Assembly (NCBI GenBank): GCA_011316305.1
Contig: SAUG01000163.1
Location: forward strand, 39,400 to 103,399
Length of the DNA stretch: 64,000 bases
Direction: 5' to 3'
Origin: Rusavskia elegans
Taxonomy: Eukaryota > Ascomycota > Lecanoromycetes > Teloschistales > Teloschistaceae
Under the pieces are notes generated by a model. The model searched no databases, was not told where the DNA came from, and saw only the letters and a list, made by a program, of their open reading frames with translations. The position numbers were made by a program, and so were the translations under genes. Below are positions 54,282 through 64,000 of this stretch, piece by piece. Position 1 is the first letter of the stretch, and the number at the start of each line of letters is the position of its first letter.

Positions 54282-56356
54282 ATGGCACCCAAATTGCCGG
54301 GATACCACTATGACGCAGAGAAAGGTAAATACTTCAAGATCATCCCCGATTGTGCATCAACCACTGGATCCAAGTACTCCAAGACAGCTGTCAAAGAAAC
54401 CGAGCACCAAAATTATGTAAGTCAGTTGTCTGGACCCAAGAACGCAGCTTCTGAATCCGATCTAGGAGACTAAGAAGCGCGACGTTCATGGGAGACGACA
54501 AAAGGAGCATCAAATCCAGCGTTCTAGAATTCTACGTCTCCATCCTCTTGGAGGAATGCTTGGTCTTGAACGTGAGCGTGGTGCTCATGAAGGGTATCTT
54601 CGAAGCGCCGCGTCGGAACCATGGGCCAAGCTATTGAGAAGGCATGACTTCATTCAATGGCCTGGATCTTCCCACTCCGATGTTCCAAGGTCGATACGGC
54701 ATTTTATACAGGACCCGGCGACGCGTGCTATTGCATATTCCATGGACTACTCCGAAGACAGCTCTTGTCCAAATAGTCCCCAGTACGCGACGTGGACCAG
54801 GCACCACCCCAGAGTTTGAGCTGATGCAGACGCATTTAGTGTCTGTGTCCCCATAGAAGACCCCTACGAGACTCCCAATACTGTGGGCCGTACCTGGATG
54901 GATCATGCTACCCCTTTGGGTTTCTGCCCTGCTTCCGAGGTATGTAGTGTTTGATGTTCGGAATGAAACCATCAGTCGTGTCACACCGAACGATCTATGT
55001 ACATCTCAATGCAATCGATACCTCGACTAGCAAACACATCAAGTGCCCTACCACAGCATCGTCTACATAAGCAACAGGTCGTTCGTCATTGAAGATGACT
55101 GACCTCGGCAGATCAGCTCCATGAGCATATCCCCCAGCCGCTTCGTCTTGTCAGTAGATTTCCAGCCAACCTGTGTCCGATGAAGCAGTCTCTAATCTCC
55201 TCGCAGAGCAACAGCGTTGGGCATGCGAAAACCGCCGACTATGCACTTGATTCCCCTCGTCGACCCTTCTACCTTCCGGAGTTACAACGAAAGCTTTCGA
55301 CAACGACGACCACGTGTCCTGTACAATCATGCTTATCCATCCCATGTCCTTCCGAATCTGGACGGCGACGTCGCTAGTTTGATGACCTCTTCCCAGGGCG
55401 TTCACACCGTTTGGGCTTCCGCAGCATCACCTCGTGTCGACTCTACCATGTTCGCTGTGGGAGATTCGAAAGGAACGTTCTTGGTAAGGCTAATAGGCGA
55501 CAGTGTCTCCGATGTGGGCGGTCAACGTGAATGGTGCCGCAATGAACAAGCCGCCGAGACTTTGGCGGTAGACTTCTGGAAGCCCGACCTCGTGCTTAGC
55601 GGTATGAGGAACGGGAAGGTGCGATTATGGGACATCAGGTCCAAAGGCACCAATGTTCGCTTCCAACATGCGAGCTGCATCAGCAACATCAGAGCAATTG
55701 ACGATGATAAGGTATTAGTGGCCGGGCTGGCAGCTAAGATGGCAATCTACGACACCCGTTTCACCAAAGGATATCCACAATCTCATCAAGGTGGCGACAT
55801 CGAAGCTTCTGTCCCTCTCCAAGCCTTTTCAAGTTACCGCTCTGGATCATATTTCTACCCGCGGCTTGGTTTCGACATCCATCGGGAAATGGGGCTGATC
55901 GCTTCTGCAACCGAAGATAAGAGTCTCCAGATCTTCAGTTGGAAGAGCGGTAAGCAGGAACTTGACGTGGGGCCGAAGGGGAACGCTCACCTTGACACCT
56001 CTGAGCATAAGTCTACGGCCTCCTCCGCCAAGTTCATCCGCGTTGGCCCCAACGGCAATATTCCTCGCTCCCTTTTCATCAACTCCGCTGCTTCATCTGC
56101 GGAGAACGCTCATGGCGATGCGCCTTACATCGGTACCACGACTTCGTACCTTGATACCTCGGAGTCCGCACACGTCGGCTCCCACTGTCACACTGCGCGC
56201 CCCCTTTATTCCGACGCTGGAAACCAGAGGGAACGACCTGACCGAACACTGGACGGACCTATAAGGTGCGTCAAGTTTGTGGAGGACCAACAAGGTGGGG
56301 ACGGGCTAAGGTTGCTTATTGCGAACGGGACGAAAATCGATGCATGGGCTTGGTAA
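54282..56356 (+). CDS. WD40-repeat protein, DCAF4-like, with an in-frame TGA in exon 2
   Basis: Likely substrate receptor of the DDB1-CUL4 ubiquitin ligase type. Exons 54282-54416, 54475-54939, 55112-55149 and 55207-56356, 596 codons. It begins MAPKLPGYHYDAEKGKYFKI, the Pro-Gly-aromatic entry of DCAF4. Exon 2 has WAKLLRRHDFIQWPG and IRHFIQDPATRAIAYSMDYS. Exons 3-4 join as SPSRFVLATALGMRKPP. Beta-propeller blades follow: TVWASAASPRVDSTMFAVGD, VLSGMRNGKVRLWDIRSKGT, ISNIRAIDDDKVLVAGLAAK, GLIASATEDKSLQIFSWKSG and a C-terminal KIDAWAW. A TGA at 54817-54819 interrupts exon 2, yet the same frame continues as coding on both sides. I find no intron that removes it. The gene is either a recent pseudogene, a sequence error, or mis-modelled there. 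Intron 2 (172 nt) holds copy G of the repeat. Confidence 0.72.
55010..55066 (+). repeat. Dispersed element, subfamily 2, copy G (inside WD40 gene intron 2)
   Basis: GCAATCGATACCTCGACTAG, then CAAACACATC, GTGCCCT and CCAC, matching copy E at 33174-33230 in the same order. Here it is in sense with the host gene. The intron 54940-55111 is 172 nt. Confidence 0.68.
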
Positions 56357-57092
56357 CGAAGTAGGATTGCCTTAGTACGCCAGGCACTGGCGGGCATCCG
56401 CTTTGGCTGGCAGTCGAGGTATCGCATTCCCACGTCACCAGGCGAAGGGATGTACTGGAATCATGGTCCGCAGCATGGACTTCATCTGACAGTATGCCAT
56501 CATTTTCGTGCATACAGTTTACGCCCACATTGACACCTTGACGCGCTTGTACTACAATCCTATTTTGCACCCAACATGAGAAGTAGATCCCTAGCGAGCA
56601 GATTGCAGCAGGCTTGCAGGATCTGTGGTATCGAGAGCTTCTGAGGTTTGTAGATTTGAGGAGGGGAGGTCGAGATCAAAGGTAGACTGCACTGATAAGA
56701 GAGTGCGAATGACTGAGAATTTTGGTTATTCCAAGGGCCCCCATGGTCTGTAAATGCTAACTAGTAGTCCTGTAAAAGGTCTGTCGAAGCATGGCCAGTG
56801 GCTGTGTGCGGCATCTTGAGAGCACGAAACCCTCTTGTGCCGTCCGTACCCAAATGCTGCGGCACCAGGTGCAGCACAGTACCCTTGATCCATCTACAAC
56901 CAACACAACGGTAGGTCTCATATCAACCAATCAGACAGCAATCGTTGACAAGTACTGTTGTTTGTATATACGACGCTATAATTTTGAATATCGAAGTGGG
57001 GAAGTTGGTTTTGTTTGTGGAAGGTTTCTTTGATTTCGCATCGAGCGATGTAAGATGGTTTGTTGTACAGGGGATCGGATCCAGCGCGCCGT
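56357..57092. other. Convergent 3' spacer with repeat copy C
   Basis: About 740 bp between the WD40 gene and YHM2. Holds copy C at 56393-56452. No other feature. Confidence 0.55.
56393..56452 (-). repeat. Dispersed ~60-bp element, copy C
   Basis: Minus strand: CATCCCTTCGCCTGG, then GTGGGAATGCGATACCTCGA, then CTGCCAGCC. Two substitutions in the central block relative to A. Lies 37 bp downstream of the WD40 gene stop, probably in its 3' UTR. Confidence 0.7.
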
Positions 57093-58342
57093 CTATATTA
57101 CTTTGTTGAATGCTGGAATCAACGTTTGCGCGAGCCAGAAGCTGAAGACCAACTTGGGCCCAGTCATCAACAATTTCGGCGTTAGACCTTTGAAGAAACT
57201 GCTGAAGCCTTCATTCTTCATCATGTTCCCTACGATCTTGAAACCACTTTCGGGACTATCAAAGTTTCGATTCTGTATCCGGGTCTTGATGACATCCAAA
57301 GGAGCAGACACCAGCAGAGACGCAGATGCGCCGGCTATTGACGCGACGAAATTCTGGGCCCACGAAGCGGTGTTGTAGTCAGTCAGCTTGTACAGGTACT
57401 CTTTGGCGAATGCCGAACCGCCGAACAGCTGTTGGATGGATTAGTCGAGAGGCAACAGTCAAGCGCAGACGATGCGCACCGCAAACGATCCTGGGGCATT
57501 TCTAGCCGCCGTCCAGCCTGCACCTCGATACAGGCCCATGCCCTCATCGGCCACTATCTTGAACACGCCACGGCCTCGAAACGCCTCGGGGTTGGTTTGA
57601 CGCTTGATTTTAAGGACATCCAGGGGCAAAAGGACGATCTCCCCGACGCCTATGATGCTACAGGGTTTCAGTAAGAGTTGCCACCTTGTACCACGTGGTC
57701 AGCACGTACCTGCCTGCCGTTGCCGACATCATGGCCTTCCCTGTCCCTCTTCCGAAAGTTCGGTCGAACTTATCCCCGTGATGAAGGGCAAGGTAGTCCC
57801 GGACGAAAGGTTGACCACCATATTTGTAGATTCTTTGCAGGACCTTTGCGACCGTTCAGCGAAATGCTGTTAAGTACGATTGGTCCTGGCAAAGGCAGAG
57901 CTGACCTTGTACCCTGCGGCATAGCCCAGACCTGGGAATAGCGAGGTCAACTTTCGGGTGATTGCTGCGTCGGCCTTGTCTTTGAAAATGACCTTGTTGA
58001 GCACGAAAGCGGATGTGACCTGTACCACGCGTTCAGCCCTGGCCTTCTGTATGATGCCTAGCAGATGCCGACCTTGCCATGATTGCTCATCAACCTTTTC
58101 GCAATTGTATCGACCTTTTCACGGTAAGCACTATGGCTGTCGAGTCCTCATGATCGCATTCGCACCGGGTGAAAGATTGCAAGTTCAGCAATTCCGGCAA
58201 AGCCTATACATTAGTCAATCCTGCGTGGCTGCAAGGAATGAGAAGAACGCTAACCTGAGCCTAATAGGCGTGCTGTTGCTGATTCCTTCTTGTATTCCTT
58301 CGCTGCTGCACCAGCGGCAGCCTCCACTATCTGGGGCGCCAT
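57093..58342 (-). CDS. YHM2: Mitochondrial carrier Yhm2 (citrate/2-oxoglutarate carrier; mtDNA maintenance)
   Basis: Inner-membrane carrier exchanging citrate for 2-oxoglutarate, also reported to bind mitochondrial DNA in yeast. Start at ATG 58342 (MAPQIVEAAAGAAAKEYKKE), stop at 57093. Multi-exon. Early exons read ATARLLGSG, then GFAGIAELAIFHP joined to VDTIAKRLMSNHGK. Middle parts include TSLFPGLGYAAGYK and IGVGEIVLLPLDVLKIKRQT, and the GLYRGAGWTAARNAPGSFA block. The last exon gives SAPLDVIKTRIQNRNFDSPE, the third P-x-D-x-x-K/R signature, then FFKGLTPKLLMTGPKLVFSF. The TIAKRLMSN and TPKLLMTGPKLVFSFWLAQT blocks are specific to the Yhm2 subgroup. No frame disruption seen. Confidence 0.9.
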
Positions 58343-58777
58343 GGCCCTCACCGTGGCTGGTCGAGCTGCTCTGATACAAGGAATTGAAGGTGTGGAGATC
58401 GCAAGCTGCCCGTACGGTCTTTTCTGGAGATGCACAGGTCCAGAAAGTCGTAAACTGCCAGCTGCCGTCGGGGACGCCTTCCACAATATCCACCGCTACT
58501 CAAAAACAAACATCATGATGGACTTTCCTGGAGGATCGACGATGAGTACAAGAAATTTTAGACTTTGACTAATCCCCGCTAGCTTCCCGCTCGGACCGTC
58601 AACTTCAACCCCTGTCCTCGTTATTCGATATGATTATCGCTTTCCCCCGCCTCTTCTCGTTTCAACCCAGCCATCGTTGCCCACTTTCACTTCATCCACC
58701 AACCTCTTTATTTCATTTCAATCCCACATATAATCAGGTGCTCACTCCATCAAGCCACCATTCCATTCTTTTTCACC
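58343..58777. other. Divergent promoter region (YHM2 / coiled-coil protein)
   Basis: About 430 bp, pyrimidine-rich toward the right-hand start, as is common in fungal promoters. Confidence 0.6.
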
Positions 58778-59849
58778 ATGTCTTGGCTCCGCCGTCTGTC
58801 TCGCGACCGATCTTCCTCCAAAACCGATCACGACTTCCCAATGCCTAACCGACCCAATTCATTCGCCGAACACCAGAGTCCTCCATACAAAGATACCCAG
58901 TACGCTAGTACATACAACTCGCAAGACCGCCTTCAATCCTACCGTCCGACCACCGCTCCCTCCCAAGACCCGCAGCAATACAATGCGTTGCCCATCCAGC
59001 GACCACAAGAGAGCTCCAATAATGCCACTGGCCACAACACGCCCCCGCAAATGACTGCACCAGACCCATTGACGAGAGCCTTCAACGAAGCTGTCAAACC
59101 TTACATCGAAAAGATCGAGCGTCTTCAAGCTGAAGTCGAGGATAAAAACCTCGACATCCAACAGCTCGAAGAAGAACGCGCAGACATGCATGCCTGGATC
59201 GACAAACGCGGCTTGCGCGCTGGTAATGCCCCTCCCGGTTGCATCCGTTCTTTTTGGGATTAGCTAGCTGATAATATCTCTCACAGATGTCCCGGCGTCC
59301 ATCGCCGCAGCCATGAACTCCGACTCCACCTCCGCCCAGACGCTCGCCCACCATCTTGACCGCAAAATGACCATCCTCAACCATGACCTCCACCGCCTCC
59401 AAGATTCCCTCTCTTCCCACCTTCCCACCTCTACTTTTACCACCACCCTCGCCACTCTCCTCCCTGCTATCGAATCACTCTCCACCCTCCCCCATGGTGC
59501 GCCCCTCGCCTTCGAACTTCTCATCAAGCTCGGCGGTAACCTCAACTCTCACGGCGGCGAGGAAGGGTACAACAACGACGGCGATATAGCGTCTCGTGCC
59601 GAGTTTTATTCCCGGTTGGACGAGACCATGGTGGAAGTTGTGAGGAGGCGGTTGGAGAACGCTGATGAGGAGGAGCAGCCCTGGATGGTGGGGCGGGACG
59701 TCAAGAGGTTGGAGAAGACAGGCGTGTTCCTGAAGAAGATCGGCTTGCAGGCATACTTCCCCCGGAGTCTGGATGTGATGAGGTATGAGGTCAAGAGGGG
59801 TGAGATGGGGATCAATGGTCGGAATGGAGGGCATGTATCACCCCAATGA
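58778..59849 (+). CDS. Hypothetical coiled-coil protein
   Basis: Two exons (58778-59222, 59287-59849) give 335 aa. The N-terminal ~90 residues are disordered and rich in Ser, Pro and Gln (MSWLRRLSRDRSSSKTDHDF). A helix predicted to coil follows (FNEAVKPYIEKIERLQAEVE, DKNLDIQQLEEERADMHAW). Across the intron the frame resumes DVPASIAAAMNSDSTSAQTL, then further helices (LDRKMTILNHDLHRLQDSL) and a C-terminal KRLEKTGVFLKKIGLQAYFP segment. No catalytic motif, TM helix or named domain recognised. A similar architecture is common in conserved fungal proteins of unknown function. Confidence 0.7.
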
Positions 59850-60573
59850 GAGCACTAGAGTTTTCCGTGCTAGGAAGGGGGTATTTGACGACGTTTTACG
59901 ATACACCATTCTGCATCTAATGACGAAATTTGAGCCCAGCTTCGATGGCTGTATCAGGGCGGGATCTGGGCATGTTCTGTTATTTCCAGGCCAAGGGTAA
60001 CAAGAACAAAAGTAATCTAATCCTCAAATGAAATTCCATTACGGATGATCAGGATACATATATCTAGACAAATCAAGTTCGATATTGGGGACGCATCCGG
60101 CATGTCCATATATAAGCAGAACACACTCCCTTTCTACCAAGTCACATCCATATGCGCTGTTTCCACTATGACGATCCTTCGTATACAGCGTCAAGAGCTC
60201 CTTCCTCCAAGACTTTACCCAAGAGCTCCCATGCGGTCCCGCTTATAGCAAGCTACCACTGTCGTTCCGAGATGAATGATGAGGACTGCCTCCATCTTCG
60301 ACGTTATCCTATTCGTTCATCTTGCATGCCTCCATCTCCCTCTGAATCATCGCAGTGATGTCCCTCGCCCACTGCCTACACCTCCTATCATTGGCCTCGT
60401 CATTCCACTGCGGATTCGCCAAGATGTTGTAATACCCACGGACACGGGAAGTATAGACCCCAATGATGTCATAGGATCCAACATGCAGACTTACTCGTCG
60501 ATCTCGGAGCATTTCTCTGCAGAGGTAGCGACATATTGTCCTCCGGGTGCTCTGTATTTCTCACATTACTGGT
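59850..60573. other. Spacer between the coiled-coil gene and the RIPed repeat block
   Basis: About 720 bp of normal composition with short ORFs of no recognised product. It ends at the target-site copy GTATTGAC (60574-60581). Confidence 0.5.
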
Positions 60574-60581
60574 GTATTGAC

Positions 60582-62125
60582 TTGCCTCAGCTCTCAGACT
60601 CCCTATATAATATCGTTATAGTCATGCCCGGGTAAAACGGGTATACCAAGCCTAGGAAAGGCTGACTAAGACGATATTAGTAGGGAATCTAAATTTAATA
60701 CCCGGATTTCCTGCCAGGTTAATACTCGTTTATTTACGTTTTTTTTCGAAATTTTTTTTTCTTCTACGTACATCACCAAAAGTGTCGACCCCGTTCAAAA
60801 TTAATTGAACAGGTCTGAACTGGTAAACGAGTCTGATCCTATATTCTGCCTAGCGCGTTATAAAAGCGTTTACGAGTAGAAGGCTTGCTTATAAATACTT
60901 ATAAGCTAAAATCTTGCTCGTAAACGTTTACGAGCGCTCTAAACGCTTTAAACGAATTTTAAAATTTTTAAAAAAAAATCTTTTAAAAACTCTAAATCCT
61001 TTTATCTAATAGAACTGCTAGTATCTAATAAAATATCTATACTAGTAAACTTTTAACGTAAATTTTAAAAATTTCATTTATAGAACGCTAGTATTACTAG
61101 TTTCTAAACTAGAGGCTTCCCGTTATTAAATAGGAACTAACGGGTACTAAATCTTAAAAAATTTAATTTTAAAATTTTAAATATAGATAAAATAGGTGTT
61201 TTTAGAATATATCTAAATTTTTCTATTTATTAAATAAGATAATCTTGTTTAAACCGATTTAAACCGGCTTAAAACGGCTTAATCGATTCTAAACGCTTTT
61301 TTGATTTTAAAATACTATAAACGGATTGTATATTTGCTGATATAGTCGTATAGATTTAATAATAAAGCTAAATAAATTAGATTTCTACTCGTCGAAACGT
61401 TTTTTTTTTCTTTTCTATTTTTTCTCGTATCGTAATCTTAGTAGTAATCCTTCTCTTTTCCTTTCGACGCGATAACGAGAATACGTATTCTTTTTCTAAA
61501 AAAAAAAAAGCCTATCCGGGCCGAAACCTAAACTCTAGCTAGCAACAGAGCTAGAAACGAAAGCGAGAGTTTAAAAAATAATTAAAATCTCGTAGTCTAT
61601 CGAAACCGACGATTTTCTCTTTTTCTTTCGACGCGACAACGAGAATACGTACTCTTTCTCTAAAAATAAAAAGCCTCTCCGAGCCTAGCCGCCTAGGCCT
61701 AAGCTCTAGCTAGCGACAGAGCGAGAAATAGAGATAAAAGCTTAAGATTTCGTAGAGATTCTCGAAAAAACGTCGAAAAAACGTCGAAAATCGAGTTTTT
61801 TCGACGTTAAAAGCTAGAAAAGCTGGAGAAAACGCGATAAAGGCCTCGATATTAGGAGACGGCCCTAGAGACGATAAAAATCTGGCAGCGGGAGGAATTT
61901 AGTAGATTTAAACTCTTAGTTAAATCTGTATTTGACCGTTAGATAAAGAAGGATTTTTTAGAAATTTATAAATATTAATTTAACCGAAATTTATAGTTCT
62001 AAATTTAGATCTATAACCGATAAGATTTTTTAAATCTAACTGAATAGAGTAACTACTAGATTTTAGTTCGAATATCATTTAATTTCGTTTAAATTTCGGC
62101 GATATAGATCTGAGTTCTAAAGTAA
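60582..62125 (-). mobile_element. TIR DNA transposon, copy 2 (inverted relative to copy 1), RIPed and interrupted
   Basis: Starts TTGCCTCAGCTCTCAGACTC, the complement of the right end of copy 1. It ends AGATCTGAGTTCTAAAGTAA, the decayed complement of copy 1's left end. GTATTGAC (60574-60581) and ATATTGAC (62126-62133) form the target-site duplication with one G-to-A change. Long stretches match copy 1 reversed, such as the CCCGGGTAAAACG, TCGACGTTTTTTCGACG and CGATATTAGGAGACGG blocks. Part of the CGACGCGA-to-AAAGCCT stretch appears twice. It contains a ~570-bp insertion (60771-61342). Confidence 0.75.
60771..61342. mobile_element. Small TA-target TIR element inserted in transposon copy 2
   Basis: Copy 1 reads CTTCTACG-TA-GTCG across this point. 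Copy 2 has 572 bp between two TA dinucleotides. The ends resemble inverted repeats: CATCACCAAAAG on the left and TATCAGCAAATA read from the right, differing mainly by C/T changes. TA duplication suggests a Tc1/mariner- or pogo-type non-autonomous element. The interior is AT-rich with GTTTACGAG and TAAACG repeats. Confidence 0.55.
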
Positions 62126-62133
62126 ATATTGAC

Positions 62134-64000
62134 AAGATTACAAGATAATTGTTATCGAAAAATAACTATCGAAATAATAGATTTCGGTTTATATTAACGT
62201 AAATTATTGTACTTTTAATAATTATTGTCACCTTTTAGTATTTTTACCAGACTTTTACTTATTTTAAATTGATCAGACCACCGGACGCTAGCCGGATAGA
62301 TATACAATTCTCGCCGAAAATCTAAAAAAATTATATATTTTTAATATTTCCCGTCTATAGACGTCTAGAATATTACGACCGTAGTTTAATTTTATAACTT
62401 TAGTCGTAATATCTAATCGGACGTATATTTTTTAATATTTAACGTATAATTTTCGAATATTCGAATTTAGAAACGTTACCGAAACTAAATAGATTTTAAT
62501 ATTCGATTTTCAGTAAATATAATAGCGTATTTATATTGTTTATTATCGATAAAAATAATAACTTCAAAATAGTAACGCGAAGTAAAAATACTGTAAAATA
62601 CGATGAAAATTTACGTTACGCGTCTAGACGGTTCGTTATAAAAGTTTCGCGTAACTTGTCTAACTCGCTTTGGAAAATAGCGTCATTCGAGACAATATTT
62701 TAAAAACAACTTCTTGTTTTAAAACAATTTGTTGACAGCTAATTAAAATATATTACTACGTTATATATATTTAATATCGTATTAATAATTAATTGTTGTA
62801 AATTTATATATAGATTTTCTATTACGTAACGCGATATACTATTCTAAATTTATTATTTATTCGAATTTTTTATATTATTAAATATATAATTGTAGTAGTC
62901 AAGGTTTTGAACTATATAAACGGTTTAAAGAATTATAGAATATATATTTGAATTATATAAATATATACGAATTCGGATATTAACTAATCCGGTCGCTAAT
63001 TATAAAAGCGGATATAGAAATAGATATAAATCTAGCGTAAAAATATTTATATATATAAATATTTTACTTTTCTATAGTTATAGAAAACTAGTTTAGAATT
63101 TTATACTAATAGTAATAATCTTTTAGATTATAAACGATCCAACCTTTATTCTATTATTAAAACTTTTTTAAATCGGTTTTATCTACTTTTATAAACGAGA
63201 TTTTCTAAACTCGAATATAAATTTCTAATTAAAATATTCTTTCTATCTTTAATTTAATACTAGTATAGAACGAATAATAGTATATAATAAAAATATAGCC
63301 TTTTTTAAAATATATATAAATTAGAAATCCCGCTATAAAACTTTTTTAAATAATTTATTTATAGTCTAATTCGGGACTATATCTATTATAGAAAACGATT
63401 TTTCTAGAAAAGAAATTAGTTTCGAGGATATTTTAAATATTTCCGGATATAACTCTTTTTATAATAGTAATAACGAAGATAGACTTGGTAGTAGACGTAA
63501 CCGATCTTTTAATCGTCCTCGTATAAACTATAGAAATAGCTATATCGGTTTAAATTATTATTATTCCGGCCGTAGTAGTTTTAACTAAAAACTACTAGAG
63601 CTTTTTAATAGAAATTCTTATCCGCCGTTATATAGATCTATTTTATCTAATATTTCTAATATATCTATAGCCTACGTAGTATAGAATATCTATAATATAA
63701 AGCCTTTTAACTATAAAGACTATAAATATAACTACTATATCGCCTATATCTGGCTATATCGCTATAAATACTATTATTTATTTTATAGTATAACTATTAC
63801 GGATCTCGTTTTTTATAGTAGTTAATATTTTATTAATAATACTAAATCGTAGTACGTTAAACAGGTTTTTAATCTAGATAAAAACTTCTAGAAATATTTT
63901 AACAAAGCCTTTTTAAAACGATAGATTAAACCGAATTTTATAGAAAACGCTTTAGCTATTTAGCGTAGATTAGCCTAGAATAAAAAATTTAGCGATATTA
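62134..64000. mobile_element. RIP-degraded repeat DNA, unidentified, runs off the right edge
   Basis: Extremely AT-rich with stops in all frames. Plus-strand translation around 63480-63590 gives an Asn/Arg-rich stretch with GRSSF, followed at 63690-63830 by a Tyr/His-type series that might be decayed Cys/His zinc-knuckle codons of a gag-like protein. I cannot assign the family. No LTR or TIR is visible inside the window. Confidence 0.5.

Noticed and set aside
54417..54473. Continuation of the WD40 gene's first ORF (57 nt past 54416)
   Set aside because: GTAAGT donor and TAAG acceptor give a 58-nt intron that joins to conserved sequence in frame.

Overview
The window is nuclear DNA of a filamentous ascomycete. 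The evidence is: short GT-AG introns (mostly 45-65 nt) with CTRAY-type branch sites; fungal gene families (chitin synthase III/Chs7-type chaperone, Pmt2, Pho88/Snd3, Ypt1, Yhm2, fungal Tom5); and AT-rich blocks carrying the one-sided C-to-T / G-to-A decay expected of repeat-induced point mutation (RIP). Such blocks alternating with gene-dense DNA, plus introner-like repeats in introns, would fit a Dothideomycete (for example a Mycosphaerella relative). That placement is inference.

Layout. 1-2.1 kb: 5' part of a peroxisomal adenine-nucleotide carrier, then a seven-exon Chs7/chitin synthase III gene. 3.4-9.9 kb: a RIP-decayed Mutator-like transposon (TIRs, target duplication) with a Ty3/gypsy retrotransposon nested inside it. 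10.4-12.8 kb: an MFS sugar transporter next to the transposon. 12.8-16.7 kb: gene-poor, with one doubtful secreted-protein gene. 16.7-19.4 kb: a CorA-like transporter flanked by a diverged direct repeat. 20.5-49 kb: a dense housekeeping block with PMT2, a choline-transporter-like protein, Rab4-like GTPase, IWS1, TOM5, NUP57/54, NDUFA8, EDC4, a small membrane protein, a UIM-motif protein, PHO88, YPT1 and an M1 aminopeptidase. 49-53 kb: a small unknown gene, a frameshifted pseudogene and a TIR transposon that splits an ORF. 54-60 kb: a DCAF4-like WD40 gene, YHM2 and a coiled-coil protein. 60.6-64 kb: a second, inverted and RIPed copy of the 52.9-kb transposon carrying its own insertion, running into AT-rich decayed repeat DNA.

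The genes do not form one pathway. Several act in the secretory route (Chs7-type chaperone, Pmt2, Snd3/Pho88, Ypt1, Rab4-like), several in mitochondria (Tom5, NDUFA8, Yhm2), and others in RNA metabolism and transport (Iws1, Nup57, Edc4). Gene pairs alternate between divergent and convergent arrangement with short spacers.

The most interesting signal is a dispersed element of about 60 bp with the core CGATACCTCGACT. Copies sit inside unusually long introns of three unrelated genes (aminopeptidase, EDC4, DCAF4-like) and in three intergenic or UTR positions. They look like introner-like or MITE-like units.
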